Positions 1 through 11,098 of a stretch of DNA of 23,807 nt are shown one piece after another. Source of the stretch: Oppiella nova (taxonomy: Eukaryota; Arthropoda; Arachnida; Sarcoptiformes; Oppiidae); contig CAJPVJ010000516.1 of NCBI GenBank assembly GCA_905397405.1, forward strand, positions 1 to 23,807, written 5' to 3'. The notes beneath the pieces were generated by a model. The model made no database searches. It was not told where the DNA came from and saw only the letters and a list, made by a program, of their open reading frames with translations. Both the position numbers and the translations under genes were made by a program. The number at the start of each line of letters is the position of its first letter. The first letter of the stretch is position 1.

Positions 1-1316
1 TAATCCCATTCACCACGAGAAGCCCTATTTTCTAAGCGATTTCTTTTCAAAATATATCGCTGTTTTGTTTTGCAGTGAAAAATAGCTTTTTAGGCTATAA
101 TAGATGTGTTTTTACAACACATTTAAGTGTTATCTTTCAACGTGATTTAGTACAGAAAATATTGGTAAAAAACAAAGAACTGAAGTTAGTTTTTTTAATT
201 CTAAAGTATGTTTTTTATTGTTTTAAAAGCGGTTTTAAAGAATTACGGAACGGTTAATTAAAAGCACTCATTATCTAAAGCCATAATCTTTTTCACTATT
301 TTGTTCACTATTTTTATTACTTTTAGAAGTATTTTCTGGGGTTTTGTTTTATGTTATTTTGCTTTTGTTTTAAGTCTTTCATTGAACAAACATTATATTC
401 TTGATTTAACGCCATTATAAACAGTGGAAATTGACAATTTTAGGACATCACATTTATACTTAAAAATAAAATACTTTTTATTTATACAACATTATTCTAA
501 AACAATTCCTTTTATTGACTGATAATTAAACATAATTTTTTCACATATCGTGTCATATCATATCACATTCATTGCAATAAATGACAATAATACAATATTT
601 GATTGCAAAATATGTGATTGTAATATCAGGTTATTATTAAGTTAAAGAATTTATATATTTTTGTAAATATTGATAAATCTGTCGACAAATATCTATTTCA
701 TATCAAATACAGAAGTTCTCAGAAAACAATTGTAAAAATTTCCCTCAATTTTCATTGATTTCTTTGAAATGAATATTAATAGGAAAACTAAATTTGTTAT
801 TTAATAATAATAAAAATATTTTTATAAATATTACTAACTCAATATAAATATACACAATATCAGTTTTTGGTTTTAAAAATAAAAATTAATTGATATTTAA
901 AAATAAACTGCATATATTAGAGCCCACATACATTTATAATTTACTTTTAATAAAAACCAAATTCTGTTAATAGCCATAAAAAGCATTGGTATTTAACATG
1001 CATAACATAGATATTTATGACATTTACAATAATTTTCGAAATAAATTCATTTTATTAAATATTCTGTTTTGAAACATGTTTTCTAAAAACAGATTTATAA
1101 TATATTAATTGAAAAATTTAATGAGGTATTTCTATTTTTATTATTGTATACATTTATTAATGGATTGTGAGTTACACCGGGAGTGGGAATCGCGGAATGT
1201 GTTATCAAATGCATTAAGAATTGCAAATAAATCAAAAAACAAAAACACAGCAAAAAAAACTTTATCTCAAAACCTCAGGTATTCATTCGTTTGTTTATTT
1301 CGCGAGTGATATATAC
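1..1316. other. AT-rich intergenic or intronic sequence
   Basis: Very AT-rich with no convincing gene. A small GC-richer patch at about 1165-1220 could, on the minus strand, be a further exon of the decayed gene called at 1317-1821, because a short coding-like run lies there; this is a guess. Nothing else stands out. Confidence 0.6.
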
Positions 1317-1821
1317 CTGTAGTTAAAGCCACAGAAGAGTTAAAAACAAATTTATATATCGATATCAGAGTAAAAAAAAGATTGTAATACAAAACATATG
1401 CTACCAGTTTTGGGGCACAAAATGAGTTTGTTGTCACAATTGAATAATTAGTATTAAATTTGGCGTTTAATATATGGATAGAATTTAGATTCCAGAAGTC
1501 GATAGTAATTCATAAATCATTAGCGGTTATGAAATGATTGACTCTGCAGTTCATTCAGATGTTTACGTAATAGGAAAATGTTTGAAAGTTCATACAAATC
1601 GTAGGATTGGATTTTGCATTTTTAATCGACTTTTCTTTAAAGTCATTGACAAGATTTGTGGCATTGATTTCAAAGGAGAGTATTACTGTATATAACATCA
1701 ACCACTCGTACAATAGATAGTAATACATAGTCTTAAAGTGGGTGTTGTTTGAGATCGTGTGGCCTAAAGTCAAGTCGGAGCGCAAGACTATAAAAAGATT
1801 TTTTGACAAAAAAGCTAAACT
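1317..1821 (-). pseudogene. Decayed coding-like stretch, possible multi-membrane protein relic
   Basis: On the minus strand one frame runs from 1821 to 1317 with only two stops in about 168 codons: TGA at 1557-1555 and TGA at 1512-1510. The open pieces are about 88, 14 and 64 codons. In DNA this AT-rich a random frame should hit roughly ten stops in that length. The reading has coding texture: Trp, Cys and Asp/Glu are well represented, and there are two hydrophobic runs, one around LYEWLMLYTVILSF in the first piece and one around YVLYYNLFFTLISIYKF near the end. The 3' edge falls on a plausible donor, ACAG followed by GTATAT, at 1317/1316 (phase 1). Upstream, 1822-2106 also reads in protein-like fashion but with more stops and a likely frame change. 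I do not recognise the family. A chemoreceptor-like multi-pass protein is a guess from the hydrophobic pattern only. The two stops argue for a pseudogene rather than a working exon. Confidence 0.33.
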
Positions 1822-2799
1822 CTAAAAACTTTTATTACGATCGGGAATACCTTATTGGGAACTGTCGCTCCAAGAGTACTGGTAATCAACTTTTATTTTA
1901 CTGTATATGAGGCGGCATTCCTGCCATCATCTTAATAACAGGGCACCGAAACGTCCGTTGATTTTTCAAACGGATTACATAATGGTAACACAATATTAAA
2001 TGGGTGGCACCTCATTGCTCTCATCCAGTTCCCCTCCGAAATACATGTCTTAAAAGCTATCGAAACTTATTAAGTAGGCATTTTTGGCGTTCATTTTAAT
2101 AATGGTTAAATTAACCAAAATATAAACAATGCATTGCCTCTAATTATAAAAACTTATAATTACAGTGTTTTCGCTGCATTTATTAGAAACATGTGCTAAA
2201 AAATCTGTGAACTATTCCGTGAACACCAAAATAAAACACAACACATATTACTACACAAGAAAAAACTTATGAATATTTATCACAAAGTAATTAATTATTG
2301 AATGGAAACCAATAGACAGACAGTATGTGTGTGTTGTTTGCGATGAGTTTTCTAATAAAACTTGTTTTTCCGTAACACACAAAAAAGTTTTATTAATTTT
2401 ACCTAAAATATTGTGTAATTTTCAAGAAATGACAGCAAAATTATATTTTGAATTATACATACGATTGGCGACCAATTCATAAGTCAGCTAATTATTTATT
2501 CAGTGATTGATTGCCAATAATTAATTTCTCAGTCATCTTATACCGAGAAAACTAACGTACAGTAAGTGAACATCAGTTCAATCTTTATTTAAAAAGCATT
2601 TTTCTAAACGAAAACTTGTTATTAAAACGTGTTTCCACTGAAAGAGATATTCGTTTTCTCGTAACTTATTATTAAAAACTCTTCATTCAGAGTATTATTT
2701 TGATTAATCTCCGACTTTAAGACAAATAAAAATGAAAAATTAGTCAACAATTTCTTAGCATAAGATATCAGTTGATTGCTCTCATCGAGCATTAAGTCC
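1822..2799. other. AT-rich sequence, possible 5' part of the relic
   Basis: On the minus strand, 1822-2106 contains short protein-like segments spread over two frames with many stops, which would fit the degraded upstream part of the relic at 1317-1821. From 2107 to 2799 I see only AT-rich sequence without a supported gene. Confidence 0.4.
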
Positions 2800-2914
2800 C
2801 AATCCATTCGCACAGCCCTTTCATCTGACGCACAGCCCTAAAGGGATTTGCAGCCAAAAAATCATCTCTTAATTTTTGGTGTACCGGCTCAGCCCCCGAT
2901 GTGACGTCCGGTAC
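2800..2914. promoter_or_regulatory. GC-richer block with nested repeats and CRE-like site
   Basis: A compact block that stands out from its AT-rich surroundings. It has an 11-base direct repeat CGCACAGCCCT at 2809-2819 and 2829-2839, a short stem CCCTTT/AAAGGG around 2816-2845, and a 7-base inverted repeat GTACCGG at 2881-2887 with CCGGTAC at 2908-2914. Between the last two arms lies TGACGTC, a near-perfect cAMP-response-element core. This may be a regulatory element or a relic of a small repeat; no gene start is visible next to it. Confidence 0.25.
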
Positions 2915-3528
2915 GCAACTCTTTTGCCCAAAAAATAAAAACATTTTATTTATTCATAGCATTCAGAAAAAAGTTTGTATATATAATTTCCATTCGCGCA
3001 AAAATGATCATCTTTTTTGCATTTCTCAGTTTTCGAGAGAGAAAAGTATTTTTATTTCTCTTGAAGTTTGCGGTCATTTACTTATTACACCGAAAAAGTC
3101 TGTGTATATAACTTTCACGAGGGCTCACACATGTCAGCCCCACGTATATACGGTATACTAATCCCCAGTTTTGATTGCACAGCCATTATATAAGTGATTC
3201 TCTGCGAGCGTATGGTGTGTTTTGGACCATATTTTACACGAATGAACAAAATTATAGCCTTTGATACAATGTGGGAGTAAATGGAAAATTGAATTAATAA
3301 ATAATTCCGTCACTAAAAAATTATATTTACTGTATATTATGTGTAGGAAAAGTGAGCGCAAAAAGTTGGTTGAGTGAAAAAAAACATACTTATCCTTGTC
3401 TTAAAGGAAACGTCCTTCAGGTGCTCTACACTCACACATAAGAATATAAAGTGTATTCCCGTCCAGACATGGCTTTAACACTCGACTTACTTAACAGTGT
3501 TGAACACTCCGGTGCTCTTTGCCTCATC
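2915..3528. other. Intergenic sequence, no gene seen
   Basis: Open frames on both strands reach only about 70-85 codons and have no convincing codon texture, which is at chance level for this window. No RNA gene or transposon signature was seen. Confidence 0.5.
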
Positions 3529-4419
3529 CATAGCACCACTCATTGAGACGTGTGTTTCGTATGAAAAGGTCTGACGAGAGAGAGAGAGAAGAGAAGTGAG
3601 AAGAGAGAGCCCATACATCTTGTGGTGTGCCTTATGTTATGCTCTCTCTGAATGTCTGTCTATCTTATTGTCATTTGAGTTAATACTTTAACAAAAGAAA
3701 AGTCTCTCTTTTTTATGCCCTTTTCATGTGTTGTCACGAAAAGTATTTGTTAAACTAAATTGAGTTGACTTTCAATTGAAGTTTGAAATTTGCCGAAACA
3801 AACTTGCGGTTTATATGACATACCGGTGAGTACTGTTAAAATGTGGCTCCCATTTAAACATAACTGTTTTATAATTTTGAATTATTTTAGAACCAAAAAT
3901 TTTTTTACCAGTATAAGTTTATTTAAATAAAATAATTTTAAGGAAAAGTATGCTTTAAATTAATTTAAATTTCAAATATAAACTAAAAATAAGTTTTAAC
4001 TAATATAATAAGTTCTAACAACTATGCATAAAGTACTGTAAAATATTTTTATGCTTATGTAATCCAATGTAGTATTTGCTTAAAATATTACAACTTAATT
4101 CTGACAAGAAGTACATTTTTCGTCAATATTTACATCTAATTATCCACTATTTTATATGTAAAATAAAATTTTCCATTTAACATAAATATATTGCCAAACA
4201 AATTCTGTTCAATACCGTACTGTACCCCCCATATTAAAAATATACAAAACATATGAGAGTGACTGAGCACAGAATTGAGTGCATGGTTTTGGGACCACAA
4301 GTATTGTGAGTACAGTATATGAATCGAGAATATCATACATGTGTTCAACACATTCCCGAAGTTTGTGTTCATTTGTTTTCTTCTCTCACTTCTCGATCAC
4401 TGGATTGAGTGGTGCTATG
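3529..4419. repeat. Degenerate inverted pair of a short repeat
   Basis: The 14-mer CATAGCACCACTCA at 3529-3542 reappears inverted at 4406-4419. Next to both copies, on the inner side, is a GA-rich run containing GAGAAGTGAG (plus strand near 3591-3600, minus strand near 4381-4395). The arms are imperfect outside these cores. This may be an old foldback element or two copies of a dispersed repeat in opposite orientation. Confidence 0.35.
3576..3609. repeat. Imperfect GA microsatellite
   Basis: A GA-rich purine run on the plus strand with interruptions by AA and TG. It is the most degenerate of the GA/CT tracts in this window. Confidence 0.8.
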
Positions 4420-4432
4420 AAATGCCGGTGCA
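4416..4432 (+). repeat. Short dispersed repeat copy 1
   Basis: A 17-mer TATGAAATGCCGGTGCA that recurs with one mismatch at 5159-5175. It overlaps the right arm of the inverted pair ending at 4419, so it is probably part of the same repeat family. Confidence 0.4.
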
Positions 4433-5158
4433 GTCAATGTTTACGTTGTCCTCTGCCATCATTTCATAGACAAAAGCCGGTAAACCGTACCAAACGTGTA
4501 GAATATAATCAATTTGTAGGCCATATGGCATCTCCAGCGCACTGTTCATTAGCTTTAAGACCCATTCCTAGTGTCATTCGCTTCCCTTCCCCCTCCCTTT
4601 CCACACTCCAAATGGTTATTAACCCAAAGGCAAGAACTCGAAAAGTCTAAGAGATGTAGAAATCTTCGTAACATTTTGTGCACTGGATATCAAAAACCCG
4701 CCCAAAAAATCTAATGCAAAAACATTATGCATTTGCACTGTATATACAGTTCAAGAGTATGTACCAAATGTATTGTATATGTGTTGCGGTGCTATGTGTG
4801 GGATAGGAGTTCTCGACTCCAATTCTCTACACACACTCCAAGTGCTCGCAAAATACATACACAAACTGCTCGCCCACACCATTCAAGTCCTACAGAATTT
4901 TTCTTTAAAACATATCGTGTTTTGCAAACACTTTTTATTTTATTACATTTATTACACTATTATACGATTGTCTTAATATCAAAGTTTAAGTGAATTTTCA
5001 AGACGAGTCTGTGTTTGGTTTTCATACAAATAAAGCTATCATTTCGTAGCAATTCTTTGTGCGAAAGATAGCATTATTTGTATTCTTTACGAGAGAATTG
5101 AATACAGTTTTCATATTACCGGTAAATTGTACTGTGATTTTGATTATTTTATACATCT
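4420..5158. other. Intergenic sequence with one weak open frame
   Basis: A 123-codon plus-strand frame covers 4279-4650 and encodes a Cys/Ser/Arg-containing product without a recognisable domain. Its first codon is GTG, its first ATG lies further in, and no splice or promoter support is seen. I do not call it a gene. Otherwise nothing is supported here. Confidence 0.4.
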
Positions 5159-5175
5159 TATGAAATGCCAGTGCA
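5159..5175 (+). repeat. Short dispersed repeat copy 2
   Basis: Matches 4416-4432 at 16 of 17 bases (A instead of G at the twelfth position). No longer alignment extends from it. Confidence 0.4.
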
Positions 5176-5220
5176 CTGCCATTTGAGATGATCAACAGTT
5201 GTAAGTTTATATTTCCTTTG

Positions 5221-5249
<29 letters not shown>
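5221..5249. repeat. (CT)n microsatellite
   Basis: Pure CT run of 29 bases on the plus strand. Reading frames that cross it give artificial Arg-Glu or Ser-Leu runs. Confidence 0.97.
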
Positions 5250-5251
<2 letters not shown>

Positions 5252-5287
5252 CTAGGAAAACCTGATTGTACTCTAAAGTTCACATAT

Positions 5288-5307
5288 AATACATAATATT
5301 ATGTATT
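5288..5307. repeat. 20-bp perfect palindrome
   Basis: AATACATAATATTATGTATT equals its own reverse complement with no central gap. In AT-rich DNA this may be chance. It could form a cruciform or act as a homodimer binding site. Confidence 0.6.
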
Positions 5308-5782
5308 TATTTAATATTATTTATATATTTATTGAAATGTAATCTTTTTAATGACTGTTTGCCAACATATTTCTCAATCATATTGCTTCCCATATTATAT
5401 CAATATTTTTATATTTATTTTGCGAAATAAAACTCCAATCAAATCATTTGATTCATTTGTTTAAAATGATGTGAAAAATATGTCACTTAAACAAATGTTA
5501 ACTTGATCACGAGATTCTAATATTAAATATACAGTGAAATCTAATCCAACAAATGATTGTAAATGTTTAGCTAATTATTAAATTTACAACATTTACAACT
5601 AATTGTTAAGGAAAATATCCCATAAATTAGATCTTAATATTATGGAGATAATAGAAAATCAGTGACAAGTTATGCAATAATTTACTCAAAGGCCATAAAA
5701 GGCATAAGTTTTTAATTTATAATTTGCCAAAAATCTTGTTTCTCTACTGAATTCTTGCATTGAGTGAGAAGTAGGCGCTCAT
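5308..5782. other. AT-rich sequence with small hairpins
   Basis: Two short inverted repeats are visible: CATTTGTTTA around 5452 with TAAACAAATG around 5490, and TTGTAAATGT around 5568 with ACATTTACAA around 5588. The stems are about 10 bp with loops of 20-25 bases and are too short and AT-rich to call RNA genes. Confidence 0.4.
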
Positions 5783-6033
5783 AATGTATAGCTCTATCAA
5801 GTGTTTACATAAAAGTCTTAAACAATTATTTCTTAAAACACAAACTCTATTCCGATAACAAATTGAAAAATTCTCAAATATTATACGAGACTTAAGTGGT
5901 CTCTCAGGAAAATGTATAGCTCTATCAAGTGTTTACATAAAAGTCTTAAACAATTATTTCTTAAAACACAAACTCTATTCCGATAACAAATTGAAAAATT
6001 CTCAAATATTATACGAGACTTAAGTGGTCTCTC

Positions 6034-6037
<4 letters not shown>
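5783..6037 (+). repeat. Perfect 128-bp tandem duplication
   Basis: The unit at 5783-5910 is repeated at once at 5911-6037 with 127 of 127 compared bases identical. The second copy runs straight into a GA microsatellite, whose first GA comes from the last bases of the unit (CTCAGGA). Complete identity in non-coding DNA points to a very recent duplication, or to an assembly artefact at the microsatellite. Confidence 0.97.

Positions 6038-6067
<30 letters not shown>
6036..6067. repeat. (GA)n microsatellite
   Basis: Pure GA run of 32 bases on the plus strand, directly abutting the second copy of the 128-bp duplication. Confidence 0.97.
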
Positions 6068-6068
<1 letters not shown>

Positions 6069-6186
6069 GCTATTTGTAAATATTATTAACTCAGAAATTA
6101 ATTCTTTGTTTAAAAAATCTGAAGACTTAATGAAAAAAGTTGAAGAAATAATGTAGTTTTGAGAATATTTGATGAAATTATTTGTT

Positions 6187-6211
6187 GAGAGAGAGAGAGA
6201 GAGAGAGAGAG
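6187..6211. repeat. (GA)n microsatellite
   Basis: Pure GA run of about 25 bases, only 119 bases downstream of the previous GA tract. Their unique flanks are not related. Confidence 0.97.
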
Positions 6212-8245
6212 GCATTAATCTCCAAAATTATAAATTATTCATTGATTATGAAATCAATGGTAAGCAAACTGTGCGCACGACTACTCCAAAGCCAGAACTT
6301 ATTTTAATTTTTTCTTGTGATAAATTCACAGATTATTATTCATTTGAAGACATTTAGAGAAGTCGTAAACCCATTTGGAAGCGCTTTCTCAATGTGTTTA
6401 ATTGAATTCACAAAATACTAAATATATTTGTTGTCAAAAAGTATCACTAGTTGTCAGAGGGAACAGTTGTACTCTATTTGAGAGCAACTGTACTCCACAT
6501 TCAAATTGTGAAAATCAAATGCATGCATAAAACTTTTTGGTAAAATAATATTTTGAGCCCAAAATGCCTTTAAAAATGTGTTTCATTCATGTATTTGCCA
6601 TAATTTGAGTCATTTTTCTAATTATAATCTGAATTATTCATAGTCTGGATATGTTGTTAACCGTCATCTGAAACGCTCGCAATCGCTAAGAAATCCTCCC
6701 AAGAAGTGGCCGTCACTCGTATCATCGGTTTCGTGTCAATTATGCAAACAAACTATTCTGGATAAGGGCTCGTTATGTAGAGCCAGAGGTACTGTAGTCT
6801 CTTTGAACATTTATACAAATATTTGCCCATAAATTTTATGTAATAAAACTAATTTCATTTGACTCTCATTTAAATGGATGTAATAATTAGTAATGTTTTC
6901 CATTTAAAATGATCAGAAATACTGGCAATAAAATACTTATTTACTGTATGTGTTTTAGTGCCCACTGAATAACGTATATATCGTAAACAAATGACTATAA
7001 AAGTCATTAAAAAATAAAATAATTAATAGATTTTAGTGACAATTTAAATATTTAATTAATTTTACATTAATACTTGTATATTTTGGCATTATTTACAGTC
7101 TGTAGAAAGTGAAATGAATTTTGAAACTCAATGACAATTCCATATAAAATTGATTTTTAAAAATCAAAAGAAAATTATAACTTAAAAGCATTTTATGAAT
7201 ATTTAATGAAATGACTTTTAGTTTTTTGACCCCTTGTTTAGGAAGTTATATACTTATAAAGAAAGTATAATATGTTTTATATTATATTTGGTGTGTGGAT
7301 GTAAAACCCCCGCAATTTGTTGACTCCTTAGAAAAATATTACAATAATATAATTGTCTAATTCATCATTAGTTTTACATCGTTTTAAATTTTTCAAAGTA
7401 TAATCCAAATTATATTTTGCATTCAAATGAAAATATTTTTCATATTTTTCTTGTTAACAAAAAATAAAATATACTGTTATAATTAATACTAAAAGTGTTT
7501 ATAGAAATACATTATAAACGAATTTTAAAGTTTTATTTTTTTCGCAAAATATTGTCGACACCTGTAGTGATAATTCACTCCCAAAAAACACTTACTTCTA
7601 AAAGTGTAATAAAATTTACATTAATCTATTAATTAAAACATTAATTTAATTGCATTCAGAAGACATTATCGTAGACTTAATGCTTTAACATAATGGCATT
7701 CATTCAATAGTTTGCATGAGTTTTAGTTTGAAAAAAAGCATTTTACAAATGGATTTTCAAAAGTCAACACAACTGACAAATTAAATGAAAGGCTTATTAT
7801 AATGTGTTTCTAAAATTATCGCCCGATTTGTGTATTTATATAAATAAAGACTTCATTTGCAGTCAATGTTTTTAAATGGATTTTCGGGTGGAAAGGCGCT
7901 CTCAATAAAAAATAAAAGTTTGGATCCATTATTCAATCAATTACTGGAGAAAACCTATTTCTTTCTGCTATTTTTGTTTATTAAACAAATTTCTGATTGT
8001 TGTTTTTCTTGATAAAAAACTCTCCCCTCTCATCAAGTTTATGTAATATTGTTTTTATATTTATATTTATTTTTCATGCCTTTTGGTGGTGATTGCGATA
8101 AAAGTTAGGAATTTGTTATTCAATAGAAAATTATAGTTTATATTATATCATAGTTTGCATTTCACTCGAGCTTATGATTTATAGGGTGTAACGATTGGCT
8201 ATACATTTGCTGTATATATGAAATTATAGTGAATAATAATTATTA

Positions 8246-8262
8246 CTCACCTCTCAGGTGAG
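8246..8262. promoter_or_regulatory. E-box-like inverted dyad
   Basis: CTCACCTCTCAGGTGAG is a 7-bp perfect inverted repeat around a 3-base centre. Each half carries CACCT/AGGTG, the core bound by Snail/ZEB-type zinc fingers and some E-box factors. It lies in AT-rich sequence, so a GC-bearing perfect dyad is uncommon here. Function is inferred only. Confidence 0.22.
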
Positions 8263-8353
8263 CGTAAAAAAAGTGAGCCATTATTAGCGCCACATATGTA
8301 TTATATAATACGATATTTAATATTCCACTCTCATATAAATACTAATAGTAAGT

Positions 8354-8376
8354 TATATAAATATATATATATATAA
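8354..8376. repeat. AT microsatellite
   Basis: A TA/AT run with one interruption, flanked by AAGTTAT and ATAACTT, so the whole could fold back. Confidence 0.8.
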
Positions 8377-10002
8377 TAACTTAACTACAGTTAAAACTTT
8401 TGTTGTGTTGAATACTTGTGTGCATTCAATCAAATATACCGTACTTTATATGTAATTATTCTGAAGTTTATTTTTCTAAATCATTTTTTCCGCACAAATA
8501 CATGTATTTCGATATCTCACATGAAAACCTCATAACATGTATTCAATTTCATTTATTTAATGCCTAAACACAATACCAGTTATTCATTTGCCAGTAATTT
8601 ATCGTAACGTTTTGGCATTATTTCTAATCATTTTGAGAGTCAATTATGCAATCACTTAAATATCACTTGAATATCGTATTTAACTTAAGAAGAAATTCTT
8701 CAAATTAAGTATTGAAATGAATTGATTAGCGATTTTTAATGAAGATTTGTTTATTTTGCTTATAGACTGCACTTATATCTGTCACGACGGGAGATGTCTT
8801 CAAAGGGTATGTATAAAAACGGCTATTAATAGCTATTTAAATACTTTATATCATTATTAATTTAGTTTTGGGCAAATGTGTTTCAGTCATTTATGACCCT
8901 TAAACAAAAGATTGACGAATAGCGATTTCTTTATTCATCATCTGTAATGAATATTAAATACAAGTTCATACTTAAGATTATGAATACATTTTGTGTTGAT
9001 TTGCATAAAGTTTATATGAAATTAGCTCTTAGATTGACTTAAACTCTAATTTGCAATAATCTTATGGTTTAAGCAAATAGCAAAACAAAAAGCTATTGCC
9101 TCAAGAGCTTAACATTCCTCAATTGGTTTTAAGTCTCTAATTGACGATTTGTTTCACACTTTTTTCCTCCGCACAAACCAAAAGTGATCTCAAAAATAAC
9201 TCAAATATCACACAATAGTGCTTTTTAGTTGAAAAGTTAGTGACTTGTCATCTAAGTCACTTACCACACAAATTTTTTTGAAGTCGTAATTCAAGTCAGT
9301 AGTAAATTTTCTCCCTCGTAAAGTACCGTACATTACGTAACCTAAGTGACCATATTCTTGTGATACGGTTTGCCATACGTTTGTTGTGAGAGTAATTAAA
9401 AGTGAATCACTAGTGATGAGAGTGTCTCTCCCCTCTTATCTTCACGTCTACTCTCATTATTTGAATGGCTTTTGGAAATGATTTAAATTTCGAGATTCAG
9501 ATCAGATTCTGGACTCCAAACTAATGACTCGAGTGCTGGAAATGCATTCCTATTTGCAATTCCTATGACTTCTCTATGAATAAGACTTTTGATTACAATA
9601 AGAATTTGTGACATTAAAGCCATTGGAATATCAATGAGCTTCACATACTTAACCTCTAAAATACTTGCGAAAAGTCCTTCAAATGTTAAACAAATTTATT
9701 CAATACTTATGTATGTTTTGCTTGGAAATGGCTTTAAGATTGAAATGAGAGGAAAACAAGTAATCATTTTGATGTCAATATTTTAATTATTGTTATTACA
9801 ATCATAATTACTTGTGATTTTAAATGAAGTTATTATTTCACTGAACACTAGACATTAAATGTATTTGTTTTTAGAGCTTTTATGACTGGTATTAGTCGTA
9901 AAAATAGTCATACATTCGTACAAATGATTTGCTTAATGTTTGACTCAGTTTTCTGGTGATCATTGTCTCCATTAGTGAAACAAATATAAAACACGGAAGA
10001 GT

Positions 10003-10003
<1 letters not shown>

Positions 10004-10047
<44 letters not shown>

Positions 10048-10055
10048 GAGAGAGA
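10004..10055. repeat. (GA)n microsatellite
   Basis: About 52 bases of GA with a single GGG interruption near 10038-10040. It is the longest GA-oriented tract in the window. Confidence 0.97.
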
Positions 10056-11056
10056 CGAGGGGTAGAGAACGATATAGACATGTGATGTGAGATACGGCAG
10101 TATATTTGTTGCCCCCATTGTTGGTGCCATTTATGGCATCAGTCACTCGATCCCAAAGGTTGAGCACAAAAGTGGTCTCAAAGCCGAAGAGACGATCTGT
10201 TGCTTGAATTCATCTCATAATTAACTGGAAATACATGTGAGAAGTGCTACAAATAATGTATAACTGTTTTTCTAACTGTATTTCGAGACATGGTTTCCTT
10301 TGCACATAATATTCTTTAGAAAAATTCCCACAAAAATTATTGTCTCATATTTAACGCTTCAAATCATTTAGTCTCTCATATGAATGAATCCATTGATGGC
10401 ATAACTTTTCATTACTCTTTTGTACATTTTTAATACTTTTATGTCTAATGTCTGTTCCATTCATTTCTCATTCAATTGATTGCGAGTTTTTCAGAAATAA
10501 GTTTTCCGCTCAGTTTACTTTTTTCTTATATAAGTAACATTGTATGTATTAACATTGTAAAGCAATTTCGTTATTCAAATTATGAAATGAAAAATGTTTC
10601 AGCTGTAATATCAGTGCCTTATGCCAAACCATACATAACATATTGTATATGGCATTCAATTTGTATGAATAGCCGACCGTTTATACAGCACTTGAGAATG
10701 CAATTCAATATAAAAACTGTTGATAACACGTCTTTATTGTGACAATTAAATTGTGTTTGAATAGCAATAGTAATAGCAGTCAGTGTTTTAATGCGTTAGT
10801 CATATAAGTGACTGCCTTATAGGGACGGAAACCCTATTTATAGCCGCGGTTCCGACGCATATGTTTTCTTGAACTCATGTGAGATGAGAGCCAAAGGAGT
10901 CCCAGAATTGGGAGAGAAAACGATGGATAGAAAGAAAGATAGAGAATGTTTGGCCGCCTTTTCTGAACACCTCTTTCACACATATTCTCTGTAGTCTCTC
11001 TTTTTTGTCTTTCGCTTCAAAGTTTTAAAACTTTCTTTAGAACTCTCAAAATACAG
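10056..11056. other. Intergenic sequence with a GC-richer patch
   Basis: No supported gene. A plus-strand frame of 88 codons at 10476-10742 starts at TTG and is within chance length. The patch at 10800-10860 is richer in G+C and carries the MEF2-like site and a CCGCGG core. The segment 10880-11056 is purine-rich and then pyrimidine-rich, leading into the CT tract at 11057. Confidence 0.45.
10834..10843. promoter_or_regulatory. MEF2-like site
   Basis: CTATTTATAG matches the MEF2 consensus YTA(A/T)4TAR exactly. It is followed at once by CCGCGG; the 11-mer TATAGCCGCGG at 10839-10849 recurs inverted at 14537-14547. A single ten-base match in AT-rich DNA is weak evidence of function. Confidence 0.22.
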
Positions 11057-11097
<41 letters not shown>

Positions 11098-11098
11098 C
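11057..11098. repeat. (CT)n microsatellite
   Basis: About 42 bases of CT with one TTT interruption near 11084-11086. Confidence 0.97.

Larger units (their letters stand above)
6212..10003. other. Long AT-rich gene-poor stretch
   Basis: Nearly 3.8 kb with no supported gene. Notable contents are an E-box-like dyad at 8246-8262, an AT run at 8354-8376, and a plus-strand stretch at 9490-9786 with one in-frame stop (TGA at 9577-9579) whose reading has some coding texture but no recognisable domain. The rest is AT-rich sequence with frequent stops in all frames. Confidence 0.55.

Noticed and set aside
4279-4650. 123-codon plus-strand open frame
   Set aside because: It starts at GTG, has no recognisable domain, no splice or promoter support, and overlaps a dispersed repeat at 4406-4432.
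5022-6357. Open frames with long Arg-Glu or Ser-Leu runs (5022-5252 minus, 6009-6215 minus, 6169-6357 plus)
   Set aside because: They exist only because GA/CT microsatellites contain no stop codons.
9490-9786. Plus-strand coding-like stretch with one TGA at 9577-9579
   Set aside because: One stop in about 98 codons and some coding texture, but no domain, no clear splice sites and no neighbouring gene. Not strong enough to call a pseudogene.
10476-10742. 88-codon plus-strand frame
   Set aside because: It starts at TTG, has no domain or splice context, and its length is common by chance here.
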